64,000 bases of DNA from Flaccisagitta enflata (GCA_965153355.1 OZ231126.1:99944001-100008000), one strand, 5' to 3'; counted from the first letter of the stretch, positions 36,692-48,714 are shown. Notes: generated by a model not told the origin, from the sequence alone. Program-made: numbers and translations.

Positions 36692-37420
36692 AACAGTGCC
36701 AAAACCTTGAGTACGACTCACATAGAAATGGGGTGCAATTGAGTTTGTAAAGAATGTAAAAACCTTGAGTTTGGCATCTGTTCTCCTTGTTGCGACGAAA
36801 AGTGACTCACATGAAGAGGGAGTCTGATTAAGTTTGTAAAAGAGTGCAAAAACCTTGAGTATGACTCACATGAAAATGAGTGCGATTGAGTTTGTAAAAG
36901 AGTGCAAAACCTTGTGATCGACTTGTTTGGTGGTCCCTAAAATAAATGGAACTCCGCAAAAACCGGTGCCAAGGAACCAACAGATTTCTGGTAAATGTGA
37001 TTTGGCAGTACCCCTGGCCTCCAGTACCCCCTTGTAAAAATAATGGGAAAAAGTGGGGAGATATCTTGGCAGTACCCTCAGCAGTACCCCAGTCTTCTCT
37101 TTAGGGAATGATCCTGGCAGTACCCCCTTAAATCTGGCAGTACCCCATGTTATAATGGGGAACTATCCTGGCAGTACCTCCTCAACTTGGCAGTACCCTT
37201 ATATATATTAGGGAACGATCCCAGCACTATCTAGTCTGTTTGGCAGTACCGCTTTAGAATACATGGGGAATCAAACCGGCAGTACCCTTATAATCTGGCA
37301 GTACCCTCCTCATATTGCATGAACAACCAAAAACAGTCAGTGTACAAAATGATAATGTTCATTAAGTGCATCAATAAAAAGAGAGATTTCAAAGTGTTCA
37401 AACAGGTAGGAAACTATCCC

Positions 37421-40400
37421 AGTTATACCCTTCAATCTGGCAGCACTTCTCCAAACTTTAGATTGAAGGCTTGAAAACTGATTAAAAGTTGGGGAACTAT
37501 CCCAGCAGTACCCCCTTCAATCTGGCAGTACCCCATCCAAACTTAGATTGAAGGCTTGAAAAGCTGATTAAAAAGTTGGGGAACTATCTCAGCAGTACCC
37601 CCTTCAATCTGGCAGTACCCCTTATCAACATAAAAAGAGATCTATAAAAACCTGAATAAAAAGTTAAGGAACTATCCCCGCAGTACCCCCTTGAATCTGG
37701 CAGTACCCCTTATCAACATAAGAAGAGAGCTATAAAAACATGAATACAAAGTTGGGAAACTATCCCAGCAGTACCTCCTTCAATCTGGCAGTACCCCCTC
37801 CAAATTTTAGATTGAAGGCTTAAAATACTGATTAAAAAGTTGGGGAACTATCCCAGCAGTACCCCCTTCAATCTGGCAGTACCCCTTATCAACATAAGAG
37901 TGGAGCTATAAAAACCTGAATACAAAGTTGGGGAACTAACCCAGCAGTACCCCCTTCAATATGGCAGTACCCCCTCCAAGTTTTAGATTGAAGGCTTGAA
38001 AAACTGATTAAAAAGTTGGGGAACTATCCCAGCAGTACCCCCTTCAATCTGGCAGTACCCCATCCAAACTTAGATTGAAGGCTTGAAAAACTGATTAAAA
38101 AGTTGGGGAACTATCTCAGCAGTACCCCCTTCAATCTGGCAGTACCCCATTCAAACACGAGATTGCAGTCTTGAAAAACAGATTAAAAAGCTGGGGAACT
38201 ATCCCAGTAGTACCCCCTTGAATCTGGCAGTACCCCGTATCAACATAAGCAGAGAGCTATAAAAACCTAAATACAAAGTTGGGGAACTATCCCAGCAGTA
38301 CCCCCTTCAATCTGGCAGTACCCCCTCCAAACTTTAGATTGAAGGCTTAAAATACTGATTAAAAAGTTGGGGAACTATCCCAGCAGTACCCCCTTCAATC
38401 TGGCAGTACCCCCTCCAAACTTTAGATTGAAGGCTTAAAATACTGATTAAACAGTTAGGGAACTATCCTAGCAGTACCCCCTTCAATCTGGCGGTACCCC
38501 TTATCAACATAAGAGTGGAGCTATAAAAACCTGAATAAAAAGTTGGGAACTATCCCAGCAGTACCTCTCTTCACCATAGTACCCCCTTCAAACACGAGAT
38601 TGAAGTCTTAAAAACTGATTACAAAGCTGGGGAACTATCCCAGCAGTACCTCCTTGAATCTGGCAGTACCTTTATCAACATAAGAAGAGAGCTATAAAAC
38701 CTGAATACAAAGTTGGGGAACTATCCAGCAGTACCCCTTCAATCTGGCATCCCTCCAAAACTTAGATTGAAGGCTTAAAATACTGATTAAAAAGTTGGGG
38801 AACTATCCCAGCAGTACCCCCTTCAATCTGGCAGTACCTTTTATCAACATAAGAGTGGAGCTATAAAAACTTGAATACAAAGTTGGGGAACTATCCCAGC
38901 AGTACCCCTTCAATCTGGCAGTACCCCCTTCAAACACTAGATTGAAAGCTTGAAAAACTTGAATAAAAAGTTGGGAACTATCCCAGCAGCACCCCCCTTC
39001 AATCTGGCAGTATTCTTCAAACACGAGATTGAAATCTTAAAAACTGATTACAAAGCTGGGGAACTATCCCAGCAGTACCCCCTTCAATCTGGCAGTACCC
39101 CTTATCAACATAAGAGTGGAACTATAAAAACCTGAATACAAAGTTGGGGAACTATCCCAGCAGTACCCCTTCAATCTGGACGTACCCTTCAAACACGAGA
39201 TTGAAGGCTTGAAAACTGAATAAAAAGGGAACTATCCCAGCACCCTTCACCTGGAGTTACCCCCTTCAAACACGAGATTGAAGTTTGAAAAACTGAATAA
39301 AAATTTGGGGAACTATCCCAGCAGTACCCCCTTCAATCTGGCAGTATCCCCTTCAAACACGAGATTGAAGTCCTAAAAAACTGATTACAAAGCTGGGGAA
39401 CTATCCCAGCAGTACCCCCTAGAATCTGGCAGTACCCCTTATCAACATAAGAAGAGAGCTATAATAACCGGATTACAAAGTTATGGAACTATCCCAGCAG
39501 TACCCCCTTCAATCTGGCAGTACCCCCTTTAGATTAAACTTTAGATTGAAGGCTTAAAATACTGATTAAAAACTGGGGAACTATCCCAGCAGTACCCCCT
39601 TCAATCTGGCAGTACCTCTTATCAACTTAAGAGTGGAGCTATAAAAACCTGAATACAAAGTTGGGGAACTATCCCAGCAGTACCCCCTTCAATCTGGCAG
39701 TACCCCCTTCAAACACGAGATTGAAGGCTTGAAAAACTGAATAAAAAGTTGGGGAACTATCCCAGCAGTACCCCCTTCAATCTGGCAGTACCCCCTTCAA
39801 ACACGAGATTGAAGGCTTGAAAAACTGAATAAAAAGTTGGGGAACTATTCCAGCAGTACCCCCTTCAATCTGGCAGTACCCCCTTCAAACACGAGATTGA
39901 AGTCTTAAAAAACTGATTACAAAGCTGGGGAACTATCCCAGCAGTACCCCCTTCAATCTGGCAGTACCCCTTATCAACATAAGAATGGAGCTATAAAAAC
40001 CTGAATACAAAGTTGGGGAACTATCCCAGCAGTACCCCCTTCAATCTGGCAGTACCCCCTCCAAGTTTTAGATTGAAGGCTTGAAAAACTGATTAAAAAG
40101 TTGGGGAACTATCCCAGCAGTACCCCCTTCAATCTGGCAGTACCCCCTTCAAACACAAGATTGAAGTCTTGAAAAACTGATAAAAAAGCTGGGGAACTAT
40201 CCCAGCAGTACCCCCTTGAATCTGGCAGTACCCCTTATCAACATAAGAAGAGAGCTATAAAAACCTGAATACAAAGTTGGGGAACTATCCCAGCAGTACC
40301 CCCTTCAATCTGGCAGTACCCCCTCCAAAATTTAGATTGAAGGCTTAAAATACTGATTAAAAGTTGGGGAACTATCCCAGCAGTACCCCCTTCAATCTGG

Positions 40401-41945
40401 CAGTACCCCTTATCAACATAAGAGTGGAGCTATAAAAACCTGAGTACAAAGTTGGGGAACTATCCCAGCAGTACCCCCTTCAATCTGGCAGTACCCCCTT
40501 CAAACACGAGATTGAAGTCTTAAGAAACTGATTACAAAGCTGGGGAACTATCCCAGCAGTACCCCCTTGAATCTTGCAGTACCCCTTATCAACATAAGAA
40601 TGGAGCTATAAAAACCTGAATACAAAGTTGGGGAACTATCCCAGCAGTACCCCCTTCAATCTGGTAGTACCCCCTCCAAGTTTTAGATTGAAGGCTTGAA
40701 AAACTGAATAAAGTTGGGGAACTATCCAGCAAAGTACCCTTCAATGTGGCAGTACCCCTTCAAACACGAGATTGAAGTCTTGAAAAACTGATTAAAAAGC
40801 TGGGGAACTATCCCAGCAGTACCCCCTTGAATCTGGCAGTACCCCTTATCAACATAAGAAGAGAGCTATAAAAACCTGAATACAAAGTTGGGGAACTATC
40901 CCAGCAGTACCCCCTTCAATCTGGCAGTACCCCCTCCAAACTTTAGATTGAAGGCTTGAAAAACTGATTAAAAAGTTGGGGAACTATCCCAGCAGTACCC
41001 CCTTCAATCTGGCAGTACCCCTTATCAACATAAGAAGAGAGCTATAAAAACCTGAATACAAAGTTGGGGAACTATCCCAGCAGTACCCCCTTCAATCTGG
41101 CAGTACCCCCTTTAAATGTAAGAGTTTAGGCACATAAAGCTGATTAATATGTTGGGGAACTATCCCAGCAGTACCCCCTTCAATCTGGCAGTACCCCCTT
41201 CAAATGTAAGAGTTTAGGCACATAAAGCTGATTAATATGTTGGGGAACTATCCCAGCAGTACCCCTTTCAATCTGGCAGTACCCCCTTAAAACATTTGCT
41301 TGAAGGTATGAAAACCTTATTACAAATTTGGGGAACTATCCTAGCAGTACCCCCTTCAATCTGCCAGTACCCCCTTCTAATGTAAGAGTTGAGGCATATA
41401 AAGCTTGTTAATATGTTGGGGAACTATCCCAGCAGTACCCCATTGAATCTGGCAGTACCCCCGTCTTATGTAAGAGTTGAGGCATAAAAAGCTGATTAAT
41501 ATTTTGGGGAACTATCCCAGCAGTACCCACTTTGATCTGGCAGTACCCCCTTAAAACATTCGATTGAAGATATCCAAACCTGATTATAAAATCGGGGATC
41601 GTTCCCAGCAGTACCCCGTTCAATCTAGCAGTACCCCCTTCTAATGTAAGAGTTTAGGCATATAAAGCTGATTAATATGTTGGGGAACTATTCCAGCAGT
41701 ACCCCCTTCAATCTGGCAGTACCCACTTAAAACATTTGCTTGAAGGTATGAAAACCTGATTACAAATTTGGGGAACTATCCTAGAAGTACCCCCTTCAAT
41801 CTGGCAGTACCCCCTTCTAATGAAAGAGTTGAGGCATATAAGTCTGGTTAATATAATGGGGAACTATCCCAGCAGTACCCCCTTCCATCTGGCAGTACCC
41901 CCTTTAAACTTTAGAGTTGAGTTATAAAAATTCTTACATTAGAAG
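37421..41945 (+). repeat. 89-bp satellite array, left arm of B
   Basis: About 50 units. Conserved half of about 44 bp containing GGGGAACTATCCCAGCAGTA and TCAATCTGGCAGTACCCC; variable half of about 45 bp in five types. Types TTATCAACATAAGAGTGGAG, CCAAACTTTAGATTGAAGGC and CAAACACGAGATTGAAGTCT fill 37.4-41.1 kb. Types CTAATGTAAGAGTTTAGGCA and AAAACATTTGCTTGAAGGTA occur only near the core (41.1-41.9 kb). Confidence 0.95.
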
Positions 41946-41963
41946 GGGGTACTGCTAGATTGA

Positions 41964-42170
41964 AGGCACCCTGTTAATCCATCTGGTAAAAGATTTACGG
42001 CAGAGACACCTTTCAAAACCACTTCCTCATGCTCAGTAACTGCGTGGAGATTTCCGATAAAATAGGGGCAAAAAAATTCACTTACAAACTTTTCTTCCAA
42101 CAACCCTTTTGTCGTGGGTTGTTAGTACAGGCCACATAATTTAATTTCCATTAGATAAGGTAACTTCTAA
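41964..42170 (-). pseudogene. Coding remnant, left core copy, unknown product
   Basis: Read on the minus strand it gives EEKFVSEFFCPYFIGNLHAV, then TEHEEVVLKGVSAVNLLPDG, ending next to the array. It differs from the plus-strand copy at 46607 by a few residues (GNLHAV versus ASLHAI) while the frame is kept; its upstream part is broken. Confidence 0.5.
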
Positions 42171-42179
42171 AGCCTATAT

Positions 42180-42540
42180 CTCCTAAACGACTTGAGCCAA
42201 TGACCTCAACTTGGGCTCATTTTAAAGAGCTTTGTCTGCTCTTTAAAATGAGCCCAAGTTGAGGTCATTTGCTCAATTCGTTTAGCAGCAACAGTCTTCC
42301 AAAGTTGATGTTATTTTCAGAAAAATGGCAAAAAACCATACAACTTAAAGAGCTTGTATCTTTTAAACAAATAGAGCTAAAGACCTCAACTTAGGCACAT
42401 TTTAAAAAGACAGTTATGCTCTTTATAATGAGTTTAAATTGAGATGATTTGCTCTATTTGTTTAGGAGCAACCATCTTTTAAAGTTGATGTTATTTTCAG
42501 AATTGTGCGAAGATGCTCACAATTATGGAAGCTATTTTTT
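42180..42540. repeat. Core hairpin repeats, left
   Basis: Near-perfect hairpin at 42209-42270: GACCTCAACTTGGGCTCATT with TTAAAGAGC, a 7-bp loop, and the mirror. A decayed second hairpin lies at 42383-42450. Linker AAAGTTGATGTTATTTTCAG recurs inverted near 45695 and 46495. Confidence 0.85.
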
Positions 42541-43160
42541 TAAGTTTGTCTGTCCATCCATCCCTATGTACATCCCCCCCCTCCCTGGATGCCTCTCAGG
42601 CCCGAATCAGGCCCAAAAAAGACAGTTGTGCTCTTTATAATGAGTTCGAATTGAGATGATTTGCTCTATTCATTTAGGAGCAACCATCTTTTAAAGTTGA
42701 TGTTATTTTCAGAATTATGCAAAGATGCTCACAATTATGGCAGCTATTTTTTTAGTCTGTCTGTCCATCCGTCCCTATGTACATCCCCCCCTCCTTGGAT
42801 GCCTCTCAGGCCTGAATCAGGCCCAAATCAGTCCTAATAGGCCCAAATCGACCCTCTCAGACCTAAAATCACTTCTCTCAGGTCCAAAATTGGCTCTATC
42901 AGATCCAAAACCAGCCTTCTCACACTGAAAATCAACCCTCTTTTCCCCAAAATCAGCCCTCTCAGAACCTATGTCAGCCCTCCCAGGCCTGTATTCAGCC
43001 CTCTCTGGCCTAAAGTATGCCCTATGAGGCCTCAAATTTGCCCTCTCAAGCCTAAAATCTAACCTCTCAGGATGGATGGACGTGAGGAATATCACTCCCA
43101 TGTCCTACAGGACATTGGCTCTTTGAGGCCGCTGCCCTGCTCTTGGTCCACATCTTCAGG
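42540..43160. repeat. Minisatellite and family block in the core
   Basis: Two copies of ATGCTCACAATTATGG plus TGTCTGTCCATCC (about 42510 and 42725). Then a ~21-25-bp CCCTCTCAGGCCTAAAATC minisatellite (42800-43075) and a degenerate GTCCTACAGGACATTGGC block with AGCAGGGCA. It belongs to the CTGTGTTCTACAGGAC family. Confidence 0.6.
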
Positions 43161-43224
43161 TGATCACTCTGAGCAGGGCATTGGGTACCGCTGACCGTGT
43201 GAAATCCTTGGATAGCTTGTTACT

Positions 43225-43345
43225 TTTTTGGCGTTTTTGGGCATTTAAACCTCACTGCTCCTGCCCAAATGCCTTGGTGACCTTTATCACTGCTCCTGCC
43301 CACTTGCACGCAACTAGGGTAGCCGTGTATTTGGCCTTGCTTAGT
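43225..43345 (+). mobile_element. Truncated hairpin-MITE right half
   Basis: TTTTTTGGCGTTTTTGGGCA, CACTGCTCCTGCCC twice, TTGCACGCAACTAGGGTAGC, CGTGTATTTGGCCTTG. This equals the non-tip half of the MITE at 52712-52937 reversed. Confidence 0.55.
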
Positions 43346-44280
43346 CCAAACTCCAAAAGACCTGATTTTAAGCTTGATTTGGGGTCCTGGAGCTCTGATT
43401 TGTGGTGTGAAAGGCCTAATTTGGGAATTGAGGGGCCAGATTTGTGGTTTGAGGGGCCTTATTTTATATACAGAAAACCGGAAAAAATGTGTGGAACCAT
43501 AGGTCATTGGCCCCTTCAGGGCTGCTACCATTACCATTTGTTTAACCTCTTCATATAGTAATACAGTAGGACCCTGCCTCATCGGTCCCATTGGGACCAA
43601 AGATTTTTCACCTTTATCTCAGGTTTACCCCTAAAGAGAGGTAAAATAACATTAAATACTATAATTTGGGACTTTAAAATGTTGACGTTTATTGATGGGG
43701 AACCTTTAAAGGCGGGGCTGTTATTGCGGGGTCCCACTGTACATTTATTCAATCCCTTGTTCATTCTTATCCTCATATCAGGGATGAGGGCAGATAGAGA
43801 CCTTAGAGGGCTGACTTTGGGCCTGAGAGGTTTAATTTAGAGCCTGAGTGGGGTCTTGGGGGGGGTGACGTACGTACAAAAAAACGGACGGACCTCTGGA
43901 AATTCACTCCTGTGTCCTACAGCCTACAGGACATTCACCCTTTGGGGCGTGCCCAAAAAGCTTATCACTCAGTCTACCGCATAATGCAGAGATGGAATGG
44001 AAATATCATGATGGCAGTGACATTGAGGATAGAACTCGAGGTTGATTCCACATATTTTCTAGAGTTTTCCGCCCAGCCTCAAACTGGTCCTCCATGACCT
44101 TCTTACCTCAAATCAGGCCTCTCAGACCCCAAATTGACCCTCTCACACAACCGATCTAGAACTTCAGATCCCAAATCAGGCCTTTCACACTGCAAATCAG
44201 ACCTTTCACACTGCAAATCAGACCTCCAAGACCCCAAATCAAGCCTCTCAGACCCAGAAGTTGGTCTTTTGGACTAAAAC
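43345..44280. other. No gene; degenerate family repeats
   Basis: Decayed CTGTGTTCTACAGGAC-family pieces (about 43490-43530 and 43880-43960) and CCTCTCAGACCCCAAATC minisatellite stretches (44100-44280). Nothing coding was recognised. Confidence 0.4.
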
Positions 44281-44527
44281 AAGTGACACTGAGTCATAAT
44301 AATGTTGCGGATGGGTGGGCAGGGGCATCCAACCCCTATCCACACCTCAACCCCCATCCACACCCCAACCCCCATCCCACACACACAAACATACACAAAT
44401 TGCATCTAAAACACTTGTTATCCCACTTTTCAACTTGATGACCCTGGACCAACAGACCAACGGACTGACGAATTGACAGACAGGCGGACCGACAACGCCA
44501 CTGATAGAGTTTGTGTCTGCAACTAAA
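44280..44527 (-). mobile_element. Hairpin-tipped MITE (TTGC type), reversed
   Basis: GTTGCGGATGGGTGGGCAGG, TCCACACCTCAACCC, a GACAGACGGAC-like run, and a degenerate tip GAGTTTGTGTCTGCAACTAA. Parallel to 24640-24925. Confidence 0.65.
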
Positions 44528-44899
44528 AAAGCCTCCAAGACTTCCTATTAGACCTCTAAGACCTCATATTATGCATTTAAGACCTCATATCAGGCTTTGT
44601 CAGCCTCATCAATCAGTGGCCACAGTAGTTGATGCAATTTGCAAATTAGCGCATCTTTCAACTTTCCTTCATGACCAACGCGTTGCACAACGACTTGACT
44701 GTAACGCAGAAACATGCTATTCACCATGGCAACGACACGTAACGAGGCACCATTTTGGCGCCAAATTTAGGCGTTATTCTGTTTTGTTGTCATATGAGCG
44801 GCAAACCAACAAAAAGTGAAGAGAGAGAAACAATGATAATAAGCGACAGAGAGACAATGAGTGTAGGAGAAAAAGTGAGGGTGAAAAAAAAGAGGGAGA

Positions 44900-44975
<76 letters not shown>

Positions 44976-45340
44976 AGTAAATTGTACTGCCATGAATGTT
45001 TAGTGAACAGACTTAAGAGACATAAAAACAATGAGATTAAGCAAGAGGGAGAGAGAGTGTGTGAGAGACGGAGATAGGCTTTCTTAGACATAACAAGTGC
45101 CTTGCGTCGCCTATTGAACAGATCAAAACTGGCTTGAACAGATTTTGGGTTGGGGGAGGCTTCATAGTGTGAAACGACCCTAGAAACGCCTGTAAAATGC
45201 ATAACAACAGCAATGGTAGCAAGAAACGAAACGAGCTACTTTATGGTGCTATTTGGGTGCCACGAAACGGGGGCAGTATCGGCCCCTGCCCATGACCCAG
45301 GCAATGGGTTGTTCATGACCAACCAACCAACCAACCAACC
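44527..45340. other. No gene seen; GA tract inside
   Basis: Mixed sequence with a (GA)n tract at about 44901-44970. The frames covering it are repeat artefacts. Confidence 0.4.
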
Positions 45341-45375
45341 AATCAAGTGACGCACATAAAAATCCTTAAATTTCT

Positions 45376-45515
45376 TTTTAGTTGTCTAACATGCTTTGTC
45401 CATCCGTCTTTCCATCCGTCTATCCATCAATCGGTCACTTTTTTTGTTTTTTTGGCGTTTATGGGTGGTTATTGCATTACTGCTGCCGCCCACCAGCATA
45501 AAACTTGGCATTTTT
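45376..45515 (+). mobile_element. Truncated hairpin-MITE copy
   Basis: TTTTTAGTTGTCTAACATGC, TTTGTCCATCCG, GGCGTTTATGGGTGGTTA, CACCAGCATAAAACTTGGC. The tip hairpin has lost its second arm. Confidence 0.4.
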
Positions 45516-45539
45516 TGGAAAATAACATAAACATTGACA

Positions 45540-46625
45540 GTTGCTTCTAAACGAATTGAGCATATGACCATAATTTGAGCTAGTTCTAAAGAGCACTGTC
45601 TGTTCTTTTAAATGAGCCCATATTGAGGTCTTAAGCTCTGTTTATTTAAGAGATACAAGCTATTTAAGTTGTAAGGGTCTTTGCCATTTTTCTGAAAATA
45701 ACATCAACTTTGAAAGCCTGCTGCTCGTACACAAATTGAGCGAATCACCTTAACTTGGGCTCATTTTAAGATTTATAGAGCTCTGTCTGTTCTTTAAAAT
45801 GAGCCCAAGTTGAGTTCATTTGCTCATTTTGTTGAAGAGATACCAACTCTCAAAGTACTACTACCCGAATTAAAAAAAAAAGCAAGTTTTTCATAGAAGT
45901 GATTGAATAAAACTAACTTTTCCTTCTGAGCAGTATTTTGTGAGCTGGTGGGGTTTGTTTGAGCTTCCATGCATCATATCCGAGAGTTTTAGCCTTCAGA
46001 ATCAAGCTAATGCAGAGAAATTGCCATGCAAAAGTGACATATACTTGAGAAATTTTTGCCTTTGATTTTCAGTTCAGAGTCCATGATGATTTTAAAGGTT
46101 TTATTGTAATAAATCACATTTGGTGCTTAATTTTTCATCACAGACATTGAGGAACTCAAATATAAAAATCATGAAAGCAGACAGCATGGGTTAAACGATG
46201 TCTGATTCCTCATGGCAGTGCAATTACTCCATCACCTTTACCCCAAAATAACCTTTTTTTTCCTCTGATTGCATTTTGAAATTTGGACCCCTGCACCTTC
46301 TTTTAAGTATTACTTCTAAACGAATAAAGCTACAGATGTGGGATTGCGCTCAAAAGAAAGCCCTTGAAAAAAGCTTGAATTTGGTGACCGATAATTCATG
46401 TCTCAAGTGAACCAAAACCGCAAAAATGAGCTATAGAAAAACTTGCGTTTTTATTATTCGGGTAGTATGGGTATTTGCCATTTTTCTGAAAATTACATCA
46501 ACTTTGGAAGACCCTTGCTCCTAGACAAATTGAGCAAATGATCTCAACTTGGGCTCATTTCAAAGAGCTTTGTCTGCTCTTTAAAATGAGCCCAAGTTGA
46601 GGTCATTTGCTCTATTCGTTCAGGA
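45540..46625. repeat. Core hairpin repeats, right
   Basis: Hairpins at about 45565-45632, 45750-45825 and 46538-46605, of the same GACCTCAACTTGGGCTCATT type as the left side. Linkers GAAAATAACATCAACTTTG are in the opposite orientation. Between about 45860 and 46450 is unique A+T-rich sequence. Confidence 0.85.
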
Positions 46626-46842
46626 GATTTAAGCTTAAGAAGTTACCTTATCTTATGGAAATTGCTTCATGTGACCTGTACTTACAAGCCATAACAAATG
46701 GGGCGTTTGAGGAAAAGTTTGTAAGTGAATTTTTTTGCCCCTATTTTATCGCAAGTCTCCATGCAATAACTGAACACGGGGAAGTGGTTTTGAAAGGTGT
46801 CTCTGCCGTAAATCTTTTACCAGATGGATTAACAGGGTGAAG
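46607..46842 (+). pseudogene. Coding remnant, right core copy, unknown product
   Basis: 77-residue frame whose last ~55 residues look coding: ASCDLYLQAITNGAFEEKFV, then SEFFCPYFIASLHAI, TEHGEVVLKGVSAV, NLLPDGLTG and a TGA at the array edge. The inverted copy at 41964-42170 keeps the same frame. The start inside the hairpin repeat is not a credible initiation site. I do not recognise the protein. Confidence 0.5.
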
Positions 46843-46844
46843 GG

Positions 46845-47060
46845 GGTACTGCTGGAACCAATCCCCCACTTTACAATAAGGTTTTCATATCTTCAATCTA
46901 ATGTCTTAAGGAGGTACCACCAGATTGAAGGGGGTACTGCTGGGATAGTTCCTCAACATATTAACCAGCTTTAAATGCCTCAACGCTTACATTAGAAGGG
47001 GGTACTGCCAGATTGAAGGGGTTACTGCTGGGATTGTTCTCCAACTTTGTAATCAGGTTT
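46845..47060 (-). repeat. 89-bp array, right arm piece 1
   Basis: Two to three units in reverse orientation (GGGGGTACTGCTGGGATAG, TACTGCCAGATTGAAGGGG). It ends at about 47055, where CTGTGTTCTACAGGAC-family sequence begins. Confidence 0.9.
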
Positions 47061-47160
47061 TTGGGCAGCAGTCCCGAAGGGGACGAAGTCCTGTAGAACA
47101 CAGGGGGAATCTGTCCGTCCGTCCATCCGTCTGTACGTCCGTCCATCCCCCCCCGCCCCA
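47055..47160 (-). mobile_element. CTGTGTTCTACAGGAC-family block, reversed
   Basis: GGGCAGCAGTCCCGAAGGGG, ACGAAGTCCTGTAGAACACA, GGGGGAATC and a CCGTCC run. Confidence 0.6.
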
Positions 47161-47189
47161 CCCTCGGCTTCGTCTCCTTTGGCGCCCAA

Positions 47190-47800
47190 ATCCTAACTGT
47201 ATGGCCCAAATCCAAGCAAAATGGTCCAAATCCACCCAAAATTGGCCAAATCCAAGCAAAATGGCCTAAGACCAGGTAAAATGGGCCTTATCTGGCTAGA
47301 AAACCTGAGTTCTGGCCTGAGTTCTATCATCTTGGCCCCTTAAACTTAGATTCTGGCACCAAAAACCCACATCCAAGCCTTAGAGACCCAGATCCTGACC
47401 TTTGGGACCCAGATTCTGACCTCCAAGACCTAGGTGCTGGCCTAAAAGACCTAAATCCTAGCCTTAGAGGACCAAATCCTGACCTCAGAAACTGAAATCC
47501 TTGCCTCTGAGACCAAGAAATTGGTCTCTGAGACCCAGATTCTGGCTTCAGAGACCCAGATCCTGGTCTGCTCCTGCCTCAACTTAACATACAAACTGTA
47601 CAAAAATGGCAAGGGTACCATTGTCCATATTCTGCCTTTTGTCAGTTCTCCTTGATATTCAATGAAAATTTGAATAACAGGGCATCCTGGACAGAAGGAA
47701 GGCAAACAGGACGGATGGACGGACGAATGGATGGACGGACGGACAGATTCCCCCTGTGTTCTACAGGACTTCTTCCCCTTCGGGGCCGCTGCACTAAGGG
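47190..47800 (+). mobile_element. CTGTGTTCTACAGGAC-family element, forward
   Basis: AAATCCAAGCAAAATGG minisatellite, GACCCAGATTCTGGCCTC-like minisatellite (47330-47570), GGGTACCATTGTCCATATTC, a GACGG run (47705-47745), CCCCCTGTGTTCTACAGGAC, then CCTTCGGGGCCGCTGC. Parallel to 29260-29700. Confidence 0.6.
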
Positions 47801-48680
47801 CCATGGATTGCGCTAGATGGCTCCTTGGGTATTTAGGTGAAATTTTTTATCTCTGCTATATGGCTCAAACTAAGTAGAATGGTCATAGTAGCATCTGAGC
47901 ATATATTACCGGTCCATATGACAGGTTTTATGGCGTTTTAGAGTGAAAAAAGGCGACCTAAATAGACATCACTTTGAAAAATGCTGAATTTCAAGAAAAA
48001 TCAATGAATTTTCTGGATTATCTGTTAAGATTACAAAAAGCTCATGATATCTTCAATATTGGATTGGATTCCTTCATTAATGTTTACACATCTGGAAAAA
48101 TCCAAAAAATAATCATTTCTTACATCTTAAGCACTAATAAATTTGTCTACTATTTCTGCATATTTGACCTAATTTGCATGCTTTTATTACCCTATTAATA
48201 AAAAAAATCGCACAAGGACGCACAATGAGCGACTTATGCCAAAATGTAGCTTAAGGTGTCCTGAATTGAGAATGCTATGGCTTAGGACGTACAGCTCCGT
48301 ACTAATTGCGATTTTTTTGGCCTAAAATGGATAAGTAATAATGTGGATAAAAGTAAAAATCTCTATTTGAGTGAAAGAAGAATGAGCAAAATGAGCTAAT
48401 TGAGGAAAAAAATGATTTTTTTTGAGCACCTTGTTAAGGAATCTTATTGAACAAAGACAAAAATTTAATTGATTTGGTCAAAACATTTGACAATTTAAAT
48501 ACTAAATGTTAGAGAGTTTAGCAGTGTTTTTCACTTGATTTTCTCAAATTTTTCTTCTTATTTACTCTAAGCTCATAAAGCTATTATTCCAATAGAAATG
48601 AGTCAATATTGGGTAAAAATAGTTTCATGACATTGAAAAATATGCAGAAAAATGTTTTTCACTCTGTGCATTTCAAAAGG
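47800..48680. other. No gene supported; A+T-rich unique sequence
   Basis: About 880 bp without tandem structure. A 74-codon frame at 47974 lacks any recognisable domain. Confidence 0.4.
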
Positions 48681-48714
48681 AACAATGAAATGGAAAAGAT
48701 GCAGTGTCAATCCC

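Larger units (their letters stand above)
34546..36915 (+). repeat. 58-bp derivative satellite (split by two insertions)
   Basis: Units AAAGAGTGCAAAAACCTTGA, GTATGACTCACATGGAAAGG, GAGTGCAATTGAGTTTGT. This is the 95-bp unit with about 37 bp removed. A ~735-bp higher-order duplication is visible: 34663-34869 recurs at 35398-35604. Interrupted at 36154-36311 and about 36386-36691. Confidence 0.9.

Noticed and set aside
37421-41945. Regular constant and variable blocks resembling a CRISPR array
   Set aside because: The variable halves recur as a few types instead of unique spacers, the period is 89 bp with an imperfect constant half, the setting is eukaryotic, and no cas-like gene is present. It is a bipartite satellite.
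47974-48198. 74-codon frame in A+T-rich unique sequence
   Set aside because: No domain, no codon bias that I can judge, and stops are frequent just outside it.
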